Shown: positions 8,433-17,194, counted from the stretch's first letter. The stretch is DNA of 64,000 bases from Pseudomonas uvaldensis (GCF_021271205.1 NZ_JAIWKS010000010.1:1-64000), one strand, 5' to 3'. The notes: a model not told the origin generated them from the letters alone. Translations and numbers: made by a program.

Positions 8433-8451
8433 TGCAGATTTTTTATCTGCA
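8433..8451. promoter_or_regulatory. Perfect dyad in the bkdR-bkdA1 intergenic region
   Basis: TGCAGAT and ATCTGCA form perfect 7-bp arms around TTTTT, 30 bp before the bkdR start. Lrp-type regulators bind AT-rich dyads in such divergent regions. BkdR is known to bind this region in P. putida; the exact site here is inferred. Confidence 0.45.
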
Positions 8452-8594
8452 AATGACCTGAACAGCAACCCAACAGAGAAAAATATTCTTCTACGTCGAG
8501 CCTATGATTGTTGTAGGACAATTTTCCTTACCCAGGGGAATTGTCAGCTAGCGCGCCCACTACAAGAAATTCACAAGATCGAGCGTAGAAAGCC

Positions 8595-9830
8595 ATGAAC
8601 CCAGCGTATGAACCGCTACGCCTGCACGTCCCCGAACCCACGGGCCGTCCCGGCTGCAAGACCGACTTCTCCTATCTGCATCTGAGCGATGCCGGCACGG
8701 TGCGCAAACCGTCCATAGACGTAGAACCTTCCGACACTGCCGACCTGGCTCGCAGCCTCATCCGGGTGCTCGACGACCAGGGCAATGCCCATGGACCATG
8801 GGCCGAAGACGTGCCGCTGGAGATCCTGCGCAAGGGCATGCGCGCCATGCTCAAGACGCGGATCTACGACAACCGCATGGTGGTTGCCCAGCGTCAGAAG
8901 AAAATGTCCTTTTATATGCAGAGCCTCGGCGAAGAAGCCATCGGCAGCGGCCAGGCCCTGGCGCTGAACATCGATGACATGTGTTTCCCCACCTACCGCC
9001 AGCAAAGCATCCTGATGGCCCGTGAGGTACCGCTGGTGGGCATGATCTGCCAGTTGCTGTCCAACGAGCGCGATCCGCTCAAGGGCCGGCAATTGCCGAT
9101 CATGTACTCGGTCAAGGACGCGGGCTTCTTCACCATCTCCGGCAACCTCGCCACCCAATTCATCCAGGGCGTGGGCTGGGGCATGGCGTCGGCGATCAAA
9201 GGCGACACCAAGATCGCCTCGGCCTGGATCGGCGACGGCGCTACCGCCGAGTCGGACTTCCACACCGCCCTCACCTTCGCCCATGTCTACCGGGCGCCGG
9301 TGATCCTCAACGTGGTCAACAACCAGTGGGCGATATCCACTTTCCAGGCCATCGCCGGGGGTGAAGCCACGACTTTCGCCGGACGCGGCGTCGGTTGCGG
9401 CATCGCCTCGCTGCGGGTCGACGGCAACGACTTCATGGCCGTCTATGCCGCCTCGCGCTGGGCCGCCGAACGTGCCCGGCGCAACTGCGGCCCGGCGCTG
9501 ATCGAATGGGTCACCTACCGCGCCGGTCCGCACTCCACCTCCGACGATCCGTCCAAGTACCGCCCCGCCGACGACTGGAGCCACTTCCCGCTGGGCGACC
9601 CGATTGCCCGCCTCAAGCAGCACATGATCCGTATCGGCCAGTGGTCGGAGGAAGAACACGCCGCCGTCACCGCCGAGCTCGAAGCCGAGGTGATCGCCGC
9701 GCAGAAGGAAGCCGAGCAGTACGGCACCCTCGCCGGCGGGCAGATTCCAAGCGCCGCGACCATGTTCGAAGACGTCTACAAAGAGATGCCGGAGCACTTG
9801 AAGCGCCAGCGTCAGCAGTTGGGGATCTGA
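8595..9830 (+). CDS. bkdA1: Branched-chain 2-oxo acid dehydrogenase E1 alpha subunit
   Basis: With BkdA2 this 411-residue protein forms the thiamine-diphosphate E1 that decarboxylates the 2-oxo acids of valine, leucine and isoleucine. The ThDP motif begins at GDGATAESDFH and ends in VVNNQWAIS. The phosphorylation-loop-like HSTSDDPSKYR region near residue 315 is also present. Length matches P. putida BkdA1 (410). It is the first gene of bkdA1-bkdA2-bkdB-lpdV, all on one strand with 0-3 bp gaps. Confidence 0.95.
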   Translation: MNPAYEPLRLHVPEPTGRPGCKTDFSYLHLSDAGTVRKPSIDVEPSDTADLARSLIRVLDDQGNAHGPWAEDVPLEILRKGMRAMLKTRIYDNRMVVAQRQKKMSFYMQSLGEEAIGSGQALALNIDDMCFPTYRQQSILMAREVPLVGMICQLLSNERDPLKGRQLPIMYSVKDAGFFTISGNLATQFIQGVGWGMASAIKGDTKIASAWIGDGATAESDFHTALTFAHVYRAPVILNVVNNQWAISTFQAIAGGEATTFAGRGVGCGIASLRVDGNDFMAVYAASRWAAERARRNCGPALIEWVTYRAGPHSTSDDPSKYRPADDWSHFPLGDPIARLKQHMIRIGQWSEEEHAAVTAELEAEVIAAQKEAEQYGTLAGGQIPSAATMFEDVYKEMPEHLKRQRQQLGI

Positions 9831-9831
9831 C

Positions 9832-10890
9832 ATGAACGATCACAACAACAATATTGCGTTGGATACCGCCATGACCACTACCACCATGACCATGATCCAG
9901 GCCCTGCGCTCGGCCATGGACGTGATGCTCGAACGTGACGATAACGTCGTGGTGTTCGGCCAGGACGTGGGCTACTTCGGCGGCGTGTTCCGCTGCACCG
10001 AAGGCCTGCAGAGCAAATACGGCACCTCGCGGGTGTTCGACGCGCCGATTTCCGAAAGCGGAATCGTCGGCGTGGCGGTGGGCATGGGCGCCTATGGCTT
10101 GCGTCCGGTGGCCGAGATCCAGTTCGCCGACTACGTCTACCCGGCTTCGGACCAGATCATTTCCGAAGCGGCGCGCCTGCGTTATCGCTCGGCCGGCGAG
10201 TTCACCGCGCCGATGACCCTGCGCATGCCCTGCGGCGGCGGCATCTATGGCGGCCAGACCCACAGCCAGAGCATCGAGGCGATGTTCACCCAGGTCTGCG
10301 GCTTGCGCACCGTCATGCCATCGAACCCCTACGACGCCAAGGGCCTGCTGATCGCCTCCATCGAAAACGATGACCCGGTGATCTTCCTCGAACCCAAGCG
10401 TCTCTATAACGGCCCGTTCGATGGCCACCACGACCGCCCGGTAACCCCGTGGTCGAAACACCCATCGGCCCAGGTCCCGGACGGTTACTACACCGTGCCG
10501 CTGGATGTGGCCGCCATCACCCGCCCTGGCAAGGACGTGACCATCCTCACCTACGGCACCACGGTCTATGTGTCCCTGGCCGCCGCCGAGGAAACCGGCA
10601 TCGACGCCGAGGTCATCGACCTGCGCAGCCTCTGGCCGCTGGACCTGGAAACCATCACCAAATCGGTGAAGAAAACCGGCCGCTGCGTGATCGTCCACGA
10701 AGCCACCCGCACCTGCGGCTTCGGCGCCGAGTTGGTGTCGCTGGTGCAAGAGCACTGCTTCCACCACCTGGAAGCGCCTATCGAGCGTGTCACCGGTTGG
10801 GACACTCCCTACCCGCACGCGCAGGAGTGGGCGTATTTCCCAGGGCCGTCCCGTGTGGGCGCGGCGTTGAAACGGGTCATGGAGGTCTGA
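9832..10890 (+). CDS. bkdA2: Branched-chain 2-oxo acid dehydrogenase E1 beta subunit
   Basis: This is the transketolase-like beta half of the E1 heterotetramer. It has FGQDVGYFGGVF near residue 43, the long PISESGIVGVAVGMGAYG segment, and the C-terminal transketolase domain with DLRSLWPLD. I take the ATG at 9832, one base after the bkdA1 stop with GGGGA upstream (352 residues). An in-frame ATG at 9871 would give 339 residues and remains possible. The first codons contain the candidate Crc/Hfq motif listed separately. Confidence 0.94.
   Translation: MNDHNNNIALDTAMTTTTMTMIQALRSAMDVMLERDDNVVVFGQDVGYFGGVFRCTEGLQSKYGTSRVFDAPISESGIVGVAVGMGAYGLRPVAEIQFADYVYPASDQIISEAARLRYRSAGEFTAPMTLRMPCGGGIYGGQTHSQSIEAMFTQVCGLRTVMPSNPYDAKGLLIASIENDDPVIFLEPKRLYNGPFDGHHDRPVTPWSKHPSAQVPDGYYTVPLDVAAITRPGKDVTILTYGTTVYVSLAAAEETGIDAEVIDLRSLWPLDLETITKSVKKTGRCVIVHEATRTCGFGAELVSLVQEHCFHHLEAPIERVTGWDTPYPHAQEWAYFPGPSRVGAALKRVMEV
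9844..9851 (+). promoter_or_regulatory. Candidate Crc/Hfq CA motif at the bkdA2 start
   Basis: AACAACAA exactly fits AAnAAYAA, 12 bases after the bkdA2 ATG. The bkd genes of Pseudomonas are under Crc-dependent catabolite repression, and Hfq-Crc often binds at or just inside the start of its targets. The site itself is inferred. Confidence 0.4.
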
Positions 10891-12159
10891 ATGGGCACGC
10901 ACGTTATCAAGATGCCGGACATCGGCGAAGGCATCGCGGAAGTCGAATTGTCGGTGTGGCACGTCAAGGTCGGCGACATGGTGGTCGAGGACCAGGTACT
11001 GGCCGATGTCATGACCGACAAAGCCATGGTGGATATTCCGTCGCCGGTGCATGGCCGGGTCATCGCCCTGGGCGGTGAGCCGGGCGAAGTCATGGCGGTG
11101 GGCAGCGAACTGATCCGCATCGAGGTGGAGGGTGCGGGCAACTTGAAAGAGTCGGCAGCACAACCGGCTGCACCGGTCCAGGCGCCGAAGCCTGAACCCG
11201 TCTCGGCGCCCGAGCCGGTCGTCGAGAAAGCCGCCGCGCCGCGTCCGGCGCCCGCCCCGCAAGCGCCGGTAGCGCGTGCGCCGGATGAGCGTCCGCTGGC
11301 CTCCCCGGCCGTGCGCAAACACGCCCTGGACCTGGGCATCCAATTGCGTCTGGTCCAGGGCACCGGCCCCGCCGGGCGGATCCTGCACGAAGACCTGGAA
11401 GCCTATCTGACCCAAGGCCCGTCGACCCAGGCCAAGGGCGGCTCCAGCTACGCCGAACGCCACGACGAACAGCAAATACCGGTGATCGGTATGCGTCGCA
11501 AGATCGCCCAACGCATGCAGGAAGCGACCCAGCGCGCCGCGCATTTCAGCTACGTCGAGGAAATCGATGTCACCGCCTTGGAAGAGTTGCGGGTCCATCT
11601 GAATGAAAAACACGGCGCCACCCGCGGCAAGCTGACCTTGCTGCCGTTCCTGGTGCGGGCGCTGGTCGTGGCGCTGCGGGACTTTCCGCAGATGAACGCC
11701 CGTTACGACGACGAAGCCCAGGTCATCCACCGCTCGGGGGCGGTGCATGTGGGCGTCGCCACGCAAAGCGATGTCGGCCTGATGGTACCGGTGATGCGTC
11801 ACGCCGAAGCCCGCAGTCTGTGGGACAGTGCGGCGGAAATCTCGCGCCTGGCAACCGCTGCCCGCAACGGTAAGGCCAGCCGCGATGAACTGTCCGGCTC
11901 GACCATCACCCTGACCAGCCTCGGCGCCCTCGGCGGCATCGTCAGCACGCCGGTGTTGAACCTGCCGGAAGTAGCCATCGTCGGGGTCAACAAGATCGTC
12001 GAACGGCCCGTGGTGATCAAAGGCCAGATCGTCGTGCGCAAGATGATGAACCTCTCCAGCTCCTTCGATCACCGGGTAGTCGATGGCATGGATGCGGCGC
12101 AATTCATCCAGGCTCTGCGCGGCCTGCTCGAACAACCCGCTACGCTGTTTGTGGAGTAA
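10891..12159 (+). CDS. bkdB: Branched-chain 2-oxo acid dehydrogenase E2 (lipoamide acyltransferase)
   Basis: This 422-residue core protein moves the branched acyl group from E1 to CoA. It has one lipoyl domain (residues 1-80, lipoylated Lys44 in MTDKAMV), an Ala/Pro-rich linker (about 88-130), a peripheral subunit-binding domain (about 131-170, SPAVRKHALDLG), and the catalytic acyltransferase domain ending in SSSFDHRVVDGMDAAQF with the active-site His and Asp. It starts right after the bkdA2 stop, consistent with tight operon coupling. Confidence 0.95.
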   Translation: MGTHVIKMPDIGEGIAEVELSVWHVKVGDMVVEDQVLADVMTDKAMVDIPSPVHGRVIALGGEPGEVMAVGSELIRIEVEGAGNLKESAAQPAAPVQAPKPEPVSAPEPVVEKAAAPRPAPAPQAPVARAPDERPLASPAVRKHALDLGIQLRLVQGTGPAGRILHEDLEAYLTQGPSTQAKGGSSYAERHDEQQIPVIGMRRKIAQRMQEATQRAAHFSYVEEIDVTALEELRVHLNEKHGATRGKLTLLPFLVRALVVALRDFPQMNARYDDEAQVIHRSGAVHVGVATQSDVGLMVPVMRHAEARSLWDSAAEISRLATAARNGKASRDELSGSTITLTSLGALGGIVSTPVLNLPEVAIVGVNKIVERPVVIKGQIVVRKMMNLSSSFDHRVVDGMDAAQFIQALRGLLEQPATLFVE

Positions 12160-12162
12160 GGA

Positions 12163-13548
12163 ATGCAACAGACTCTGAACACCACGCTGCTGATCATCGG
12201 CGGCGGCCCTGGCGGTTACGTGGCAGCGATCCGCGCCGGTCAGCTAGGCATCCCGACCATCCTGGTGGAGGGCCAGGCACTGGGCGGGACCTGCCTGAAC
12301 ATCGGCTGCATTCCGTCCAAGGCATTGATCCATGTGGCCGAGCAGTTCCACCAGGCGCGCCACCACAGCCAGGGTTCGGCCCTGGGCATCACGGTATCGG
12401 CGCCGAGCCTGGACATCGGCAAGAGCGTGGAATGGAAGGACGGCATCGTCGACCGCCTGACCACTGGCGTCGCCGCGTTACTCAAGAAGCACAAGGTCCA
12501 GGTCATTCATGGTTGGGCCAAGGTGGTCGACGGCAAGACCGTGGAAGTCGGTGACACCCGCATTCAATGCGAACATCTCTTGCTGGCTACCGGTTCGAAA
12601 AGCGTCGACCTGCCGATGTTGCCGATTGGCGGGCCGATCATCTCCTCCACCGAAGCCCTCGCCCCCACCTCGGTGCCCAAGCATCTGGTAGTGGTCGGCG
12701 GCGGCTACATCGGCCTGGAATTGGGCATTGCCTATCGCAAGCTTGGCGCAGAGGTCAGCGTGGTCGAAGCCCAGGAACGGATCCTGCCGGCCTATGACGG
12801 CGAACTGACCCAACCGGTGCATGAGGCGCTCAAGCAACTGGGCGTGAAGCTCTACCTCAAGCACAGCGTCGAGGGTTTCGATGCCCAGGCCAGCACCTTG
12901 CAAGTGCGCACTCCGAATGGCGACACGCTCAACCTGGACACTGACCGGGTGCTGGTGGCGGTCGGGCGCAAGCCCAACACCCAAGGCTGGGGCCTCGAAG
13001 CGTTGAACCTGACGATGAACGGTTCGGCCGTGAAAATCGACAACCGCTGCCAGACCAGCATGCGCAACGTCTGGGCCATCGGCGACCTGAGCGGCGAGCC
13101 GATGCTTGCCCACCGGGCCATGGCCCAGGGTGAGATGGTCGCCGAACTGATCGCCGGCCAGCATCGCGAATTCAACCCGGCGGCCATTGCGGCGGTGTGC
13201 TTCACCGATCCGGAACTGGTAGTCGTCGGCAAGACGCCGGACGAAGCCAAGGCGGTCGGTCTGGACTGCATCGTGTCCAGTTTTCCGTTCGCGGCCAATG
13301 GCCGGGCGATGACCCTGGAGTCGAAAAGCGGTTTCGTGCGGGTCGTGGCGCGTCGTGACAATCACTTGATCGTGGGTTGGCAGGCGGTTGGCGTGGGTGT
13401 CTCGGAGTTGTCCACGGCGTTCGGCCAGTCCCTGGAAATGGGCGCGCGGCTGGAAGACATCGCCGGCACCATTCACGCCCACCCGACGTTGGGTGAGGCG
13501 GTGCAGGAAGCGGCGTTGCGTGCGCTGGGGCATGCGTTGCATGTGTGA
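12163..13548 (+). CDS. lpdV: Dihydrolipoyl dehydrogenase E3 of the branched-chain complex (LPD-Val)
   Basis: This 461-residue FAD flavoprotein reoxidises the lipoyl group of BkdB and passes electrons to NAD+. It has the FAD motif GGGPGGYVAAIRAG, the redox disulfide in LGGTCLNIGCIPSK, the NAD motif VVGGGYIGLELG and the C-terminal dimer-face catalytic HAHPTLGEAV. It is the last gene of the bkd operon, three bases after bkdB. The location marks it as LPD-Val rather than the E3 of pyruvate dehydrogenase. Confidence 0.94.
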   Translation: MQQTLNTTLLIIGGGPGGYVAAIRAGQLGIPTILVEGQALGGTCLNIGCIPSKALIHVAEQFHQARHHSQGSALGITVSAPSLDIGKSVEWKDGIVDRLTTGVAALLKKHKVQVIHGWAKVVDGKTVEVGDTRIQCEHLLLATGSKSVDLPMLPIGGPIISSTEALAPTSVPKHLVVVGGGYIGLELGIAYRKLGAEVSVVEAQERILPAYDGELTQPVHEALKQLGVKLYLKHSVEGFDAQASTLQVRTPNGDTLNLDTDRVLVAVGRKPNTQGWGLEALNLTMNGSAVKIDNRCQTSMRNVWAIGDLSGEPMLAHRAMAQGEMVAELIAGQHREFNPAAIAAVCFTDPELVVVGKTPDEAKAVGLDCIVSSFPFAANGRAMTLESKSGFVRVVARRDNHLIVGWQAVGVGVSELSTAFGQSLEMGARLEDIAGTIHAHPTLGEAVQEAALRALGHALHV

Positions 13549-13727
13549 CAGTTGTGGGTGAATAACTTGTGGGAGCAATCCCTCACAACGACCGCAGGGC
13601 TATTTTCAGCTGCAGGAGCCATGTAACAGGCTGCGAAACACCCCTGGAATGAAGTATTGTTGTCCCCATCCAAAAAACGTCAGAAGCCTTGAACCGTTTC
13701 GACGGTTGTTAAGAAATAGAGGGTGTC

Positions 13728-14747
13728 ATGGGTAACGAGAGCATCAATTGGGACAAACTGGGCTTTGACTACATCAAGACCGACAAACGCTACCTGTCGC
13801 ACTGGCGCGATGGCGCCTGGGACGCCGGCACCCTGAGCGATGACAATGTGCTGCACATCAGCGAAGGCTCCACGGCGCTGCACTACGGCCAGCAATGTTT
13901 CGAAGGCCTGAAGGCCTATCGTTGCAAGGACGGCTCGATCAACCTGTTCCGCCCGGACCAGAACGCCGCCCGCATGCAGCGCAGCTGCGCCCGCCTGTTG
14001 ATGCCGCAGGTCGAGACCGAGCAGTTCGTCGAAGCCTGCAAACAAGTGGTCCGCGCCAACGAGCGCTTCATTCCGCCTTATGGCACCGGCGGCGCGCTGT
14101 ACCTGCGCCCATTCGTGATCGGCGTGGGTGACAACATCGGCGTGCGCACCGCCCCCGAGTTCATCTTCTCGATCTTCTGCATCCCGGTCGGCGCGTACTT
14201 CAAGGGCGGCCTGACCCCGCACAACTTCCTGATTTCCAGCTTCGACCGTGCGGCCCCGCAAGGCACCGGCGCAGCCAAGGTCGGTGGCAACTACGCCGCC
14301 AGCCTGATGCCGGGCTCCCAGGCCAAGAAAGCGAGCTTCGCCGACTGTATCTACCTCGACCCGCTGACCCATTCGAAAATCGAAGAAGTCGGCTCGGCGA
14401 ACTTCTTTGGCATCACCCACGACAACAAATTCGTCACCCCCAACTCCCCTTCGGTCCTGCCGGGCATCACCCGCCTGTCGCTGATCGAGCTGGCGAAATC
14501 GCGCCTGGGCCTGGAAGTGGTCGAAGGCGACGTGTTCATCGACAAGCTGTCGGACTTCAAGGAAGCCGGCGCCTGCGGTACCGCCGCGGTGATCACGCCG
14601 ATCGGCGGGATCAGCTACAAGGACAAGCTGCACGTCTTCCACAGCGAAACCGAAGTCGGCCCGATCACCCAGAAGCTCTACAAGGAACTGACGGGTGTGC
14701 AGACCGGCGACATCGAAGCGCCAGCGGGTTGGATCGTCAAGGTCTGA
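13728..14747 (+). CDS. ilvE: Branched-chain amino acid aminotransferase (class IV PLP)
   Basis: This 339-residue fold-type IV aminotransferase swaps amino groups between leucine, isoleucine or valine and 2-oxoglutarate. It has the long type-II BCAT N-terminus (TDKRYLSHWRDGAWDAG), the EGLKAYR strand, and the PLP lysine in GAAKVGGNYAASL, with FFGITHDNKFVTPN and GTAAVITPIGGI later. It lies 179 bp after lpdV, with a degenerate REP-like GTGGGAGCAATCCC in the gap, so it probably has its own promoter. Its product supplies 2-oxo acids to the Bkd complex or builds amino acids. Confidence 0.9.
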   Translation: MGNESINWDKLGFDYIKTDKRYLSHWRDGAWDAGTLSDDNVLHISEGSTALHYGQQCFEGLKAYRCKDGSINLFRPDQNAARMQRSCARLLMPQVETEQFVEACKQVVRANERFIPPYGTGGALYLRPFVIGVGDNIGVRTAPEFIFSIFCIPVGAYFKGGLTPHNFLISSFDRAAPQGTGAAKVGGNYAASLMPGSQAKKASFADCIYLDPLTHSKIEEVGSANFFGITHDNKFVTPNSPSVLPGITRLSLIELAKSRLGLEVVEGDVFIDKLSDFKEAGACGTAAVITPIGGISYKDKLHVFHSETEVGPITQKLYKELTGVQTGDIEAPAGWIVKV

Positions 14748-14758
14748 TTCGGCTGTAG

Positions 14759-14774
14759 GCAGAGCTTGCTCTGC
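14759..14774. repeat. Short perfect hairpin after ilvE
   Basis: GCAGAGC and GCTCTGC arms surround TT, nine bases after the aminotransferase stop. There is no T-tract. It is probably a REP-related fragment rather than a terminator, although it could protect the 3' end. Confidence 0.4.
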
Positions 14775-14812
14775 GATACGGGCGCCTCGGTCCCTGGTGA
14801 ACCGAGGTGCAC

Positions 14813-14910
14813 ACATCGCGAGCAGGCTCGCTCCCACAAGGTTCTCGGTTGCTTCCGAATCTTGAGTTCACCGAAGATCCACTGTGGGAGCGAGCCGGCT
14901 CGCGATGGCG
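14813..14910. repeat. REP doublet (REPIN) between ilvE and the ArsR-family gene
   Basis: Two inverted copies of the GTGGGAGCGAGC..GCTCGCGATG repeat (14813-14839 and 14882-14910) face each other about 45 bp apart, the layout of a REPIN. The second copy is translated as the last residues of the ArsR-family regulator on the minus strand. Confidence 0.8.
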
Positions 14911-15623
14911 CCCGTAGGCTCCACCTCATTCTCGGCACTGACCCCGAACCGCCGCACTATCTCCTTGTGTCCAAGAGCCGTCACCGCCAACGCCCGGCTA
15001 TCCAGGTCCTGAACCACCCACTTGCGCTTGATCGCCACCTGCAACAACGCCGCCCCCAACGCGCCTCCAAGATGCGGACGACGCATGCTCCAGTCCAGGC
15101 ATGGACAGGCGAACCGGCGTCGCTGAGCGGCAAGAGTCTGGACATCGATGCCCAACCCCGCGAACAACACCTCGCCCAACTCGCTCAAGCGATAGCCCCG
15201 CCCTTCCACATCCACTAGCAATCCGGCTTCGATCATACGGTCATGCAACCGCACCGCCAGCGTCCCAGCCATGTGGTCGTAGCAGGTACGGGCAAATTGC
15301 AGGCGATCCGGAGTACGTGGCGTAAAGGTCGGCGCGGCACTCTGGCCGATGACCATCAGCGCCTCGAGGGCCTGGGCCACGCGCTTGTCCGCCAGGCTGT
15401 AATAGCGATGACGGCCCTGGACATGCAGGCGCACCAGGGCCAGTTCCTTGAGCTTTGCCAGATGAGCGCTGGCGGTGGAGGCGCTGACGTCGGCGATGCT
15501 CGCCAGCTCGGTGCTGGTGCGCGCATGACCGTCCATCAACGAACAGAGCATGCGGGTGCGCGCCGGTTCGGCAATCGCCGCCGCCACCTGGGACACGCCA
15601 AGATCATGCTGCTCTGCACTCAT
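14868..15623 (-). CDS. ArsR-family winged-helix regulator with C-terminal extension
   Basis: This 251-residue protein is much longer than classical ArsR repressors (about 100). Residues 10-80 hold the winged HTH (SIADVSASTASAHLAKLKEL and the LHVQGRHRYYSLAD wing). No CVC-type metal site is visible in the HTH; a CPCLDW motif occurs in the C-terminal half, a conserved region of unknown ligand. It is divergent from a cytochrome P450 gene with 82 bp between starts, so it probably controls that gene. The last dozen residues (GAIASRLAPTV) are encoded by a REP repeat, a likely recent extension of the reading frame. Confidence 0.82.
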   Translation of the reverse strand: MSAEQHDLGVSQVAAAIAEPARTRMLCSLMDGHARTSTELASIADVSASTASAHLAKLKELALVRLHVQGRHRYYSLADKRVAQALEALMVIGQSAAPTFTPRTPDRLQFARTCYDHMAGTLAVRLHDRMIEAGLLVDVEGRGYRLSELGEVLFAGLGIDVQTLAAQRRRFACPCLDWSMRRPHLGGALGAALLQVAIKRKWVVQDLDSRALAVTALGHKEIVRRFGVSAENEVEPTGAIASRLAPTVDLR

Positions 15624-15705
15624 ATTTCGCTCCCGGACGAATCAAGCCATGACGCCGCAAGGGATATTAGCAGCACTTTCCCGATCATGAACAAGGCAGC
15701 GCTCC

Positions 15706-16833
15706 ATGGACCCGATCACCGCCGCGACCCACTTTGATCCCTATCCTTACTATGCGAGCCTTCGAGCGGCTGGCGGAATGACCTTCGACGCGCACTTGAA
15801 GCTATGGATTGCCAGCAGCGCCGAAGCGGTGTGCGCCGTGCTCCGTCATGTCGACTGTCATGTGCGCCCACCCCACGAACCCGTGCCGCAAGCCATTGCC
15901 GAAGGTCCCGCCGGCCGGGTCTTCGGGCTGCTGATGCGCATGAACGAAGGCGAACGCCAGCGTTGCCCGAGGTCGGCGATTGCGCCGGGTTTGCAAGATG
16001 TCCCTCAACAACAGATCGAGGCCCTGGTCAGGGCCCGCTTTTTCAAGGACGGCGCCGAAGGCCTGCACCACGCTCAATTCATCGGACCGGCTGCCGTTGT
16101 GGCAGCCCTGCTGGGTTTCAGCCCGGCGGACAGCCGCCTGGTCAGCCAGCTGACAGGGGATTTCGTCGCCTGCCTGTCCCCCCTGAGCAATGCCACACAA
16201 CTGCAGGCGGCGCACCGCGCCACCGAACAACTCGAGGCCCTGTTTCGCGAGCGGATCGAGACAAACGATCACGCCAGCCCCTTGCTCACCGGCATCTGCC
16301 AACGCTTCGAGGGCGCCAACCCGGACAACCTGATCGCCAACCTGGTTGGACTGCTTTCGCAGACTCATGACGCCACGGCGGGTCTGATCGGCAACGCGCT
16401 GCTGGCATTGCGGCACGACCCGGCACTGCTGCTCAGGCTCAAGGAAGATCCGACGCGCATCGGCCCGTTGCTGGCGGAAATCCAGCGCTTCGATCCTGGC
16501 GTGCAGAACACCCGCCGCTTCGTTGTCGCCCCCAGCGAGATCCTCGGCGTTTCGCTGGAACCCGGGGATGCCATCCTGGTATTGCTCGCCTCGGCCAACC
16601 GCGATCCGGCTCTCAACCCGCATCCGGACCTCTTGCTGATGGATCGCCCGAACCGTCGCAGCTTCACCTTCGGCGCAGGGCGCCACGAGTGTCCAGGACA
16701 GGCCCTGGCACTGGGTATCGGCCGTGCCACGCTGGCGACACTCCTCGAGCGAGAGCCGCCGCTGGAGCGACTGGACTGGCGCTACCGCCCTTCGGTCAAC
16801 GGTCGTATCCCGGTATTCAGCAACCGACCCTGA
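15706..16833 (+). CDS. Cytochrome P450 family protein
   Basis: This 375-residue soluble P450 is slightly shorter than typical bacterial ones (about 400). The haem-binding loop FGAGRHECPG carries the thiolate cysteine, EIQR is the K-helix ExxR, and NTRRFV plus RPNRRSFTFG are meander parts. The I-helix reads GLLSQTHDATAG in place of the common AGxDTT, so the acid-threonine pair is replaced by a Gln-Thr arrangement. No ferredoxin or reductase gene is nearby, so redox partners are elsewhere. Substrate is unknown. The divergent ArsR-type regulator is the likely controller. Confidence 0.85.
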   Translation: MDPITAATHFDPYPYYASLRAAGGMTFDAHLKLWIASSAEAVCAVLRHVDCHVRPPHEPVPQAIAEGPAGRVFGLLMRMNEGERQRCPRSAIAPGLQDVPQQQIEALVRARFFKDGAEGLHHAQFIGPAAVVAALLGFSPADSRLVSQLTGDFVACLSPLSNATQLQAAHRATEQLEALFRERIETNDHASPLLTGICQRFEGANPDNLIANLVGLLSQTHDATAGLIGNALLALRHDPALLLRLKEDPTRIGPLLAEIQRFDPGVQNTRRFVVAPSEILGVSLEPGDAILVLLASANRDPALNPHPDLLLMDRPNRRSFTFGAGRHECPGQALALGIGRATLATLLEREPPLERLDWRYRPSVNGRIPVFSNRP

Positions 16834-16852
16834 AAGGCCCTGCCAAACAGGT

Positions 16853-17194
16853 TCAATCGTCGCGGGTCAGAACTTCCAGCAGCTCGATCTCAAAGACCAG
16901 ATTACTGTTGGGCTTGATATGCGCGCCCACAGAGCGCTCACCGTAAGCCAGGTGGGCCGGCACCAGCAGCTTGCGCTTGCCGCCGACCTGCATGCCCATC
17001 AGGCCGAGGTCCCAACCTTTGATGACACGACCGGTGCCGATCACGCATTGAAAGGGCTTGCCACGACTATAGGACGAATCGAATTCGGTGCCGTCTTCGA
17101 GCGTGCCGCGATATTGGGTGGTGATCAGCGCCCCTTTGACTACGCTTTTACCGTCGCCCTGCTCCAGGTCGATAATCTGCAGTTCTTCGTTCAT
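16853..17194 (-). CDS. FKBP-type peptidyl-prolyl cis-trans isomerase
   Basis: This 113-residue single-domain FKBP speeds proline cis-trans isomerisation. It shows the standard core: ITTQYRGTLEDGTEFDSSYSR, VIKGWDLGLMGMQVGGKR, and the PAHLAYGER loop, ending in FEIELLEV. No signal peptide is present, so it is cytoplasmic. It is convergent with the P450 gene, with 19 bp between stops, and divergent from the protease gene downstream. Confidence 0.9.
   Translation of the reverse strand: MNEELQIIDLEQGDGKSVVKGALITTQYRGTLEDGTEFDSSYSRGKPFQCVIGTGRVIKGWDLGLMGMQVGGKRKLLVPAHLAYGERSVGAHIKPNSNLVFEIELLEVLTRDD

Noticed and set aside
8616..9833. 405-codon minus-strand frame opposite bkdA1
   Set aside because: Same antisense effect; bkdA1 is unmistakable and the reverse translation shows no domain.
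9667..12168. 833-codon minus-strand frame across bkdA1, bkdA2 and bkdB
   Set aside because: The opposite strand of high-GC coding DNA gives long open frames in Pseudomonas. The protein is His/Arg/Asp-rich low-complexity and overlaps three certain genes.
14748..14910. CRISPR-like repeats near 14.8 kb
   Set aside because: The repeats are inverted REP pairs with the Pseudomonas GTGGGAGC core, not direct repeats with unique spacers, and no cas gene is near.
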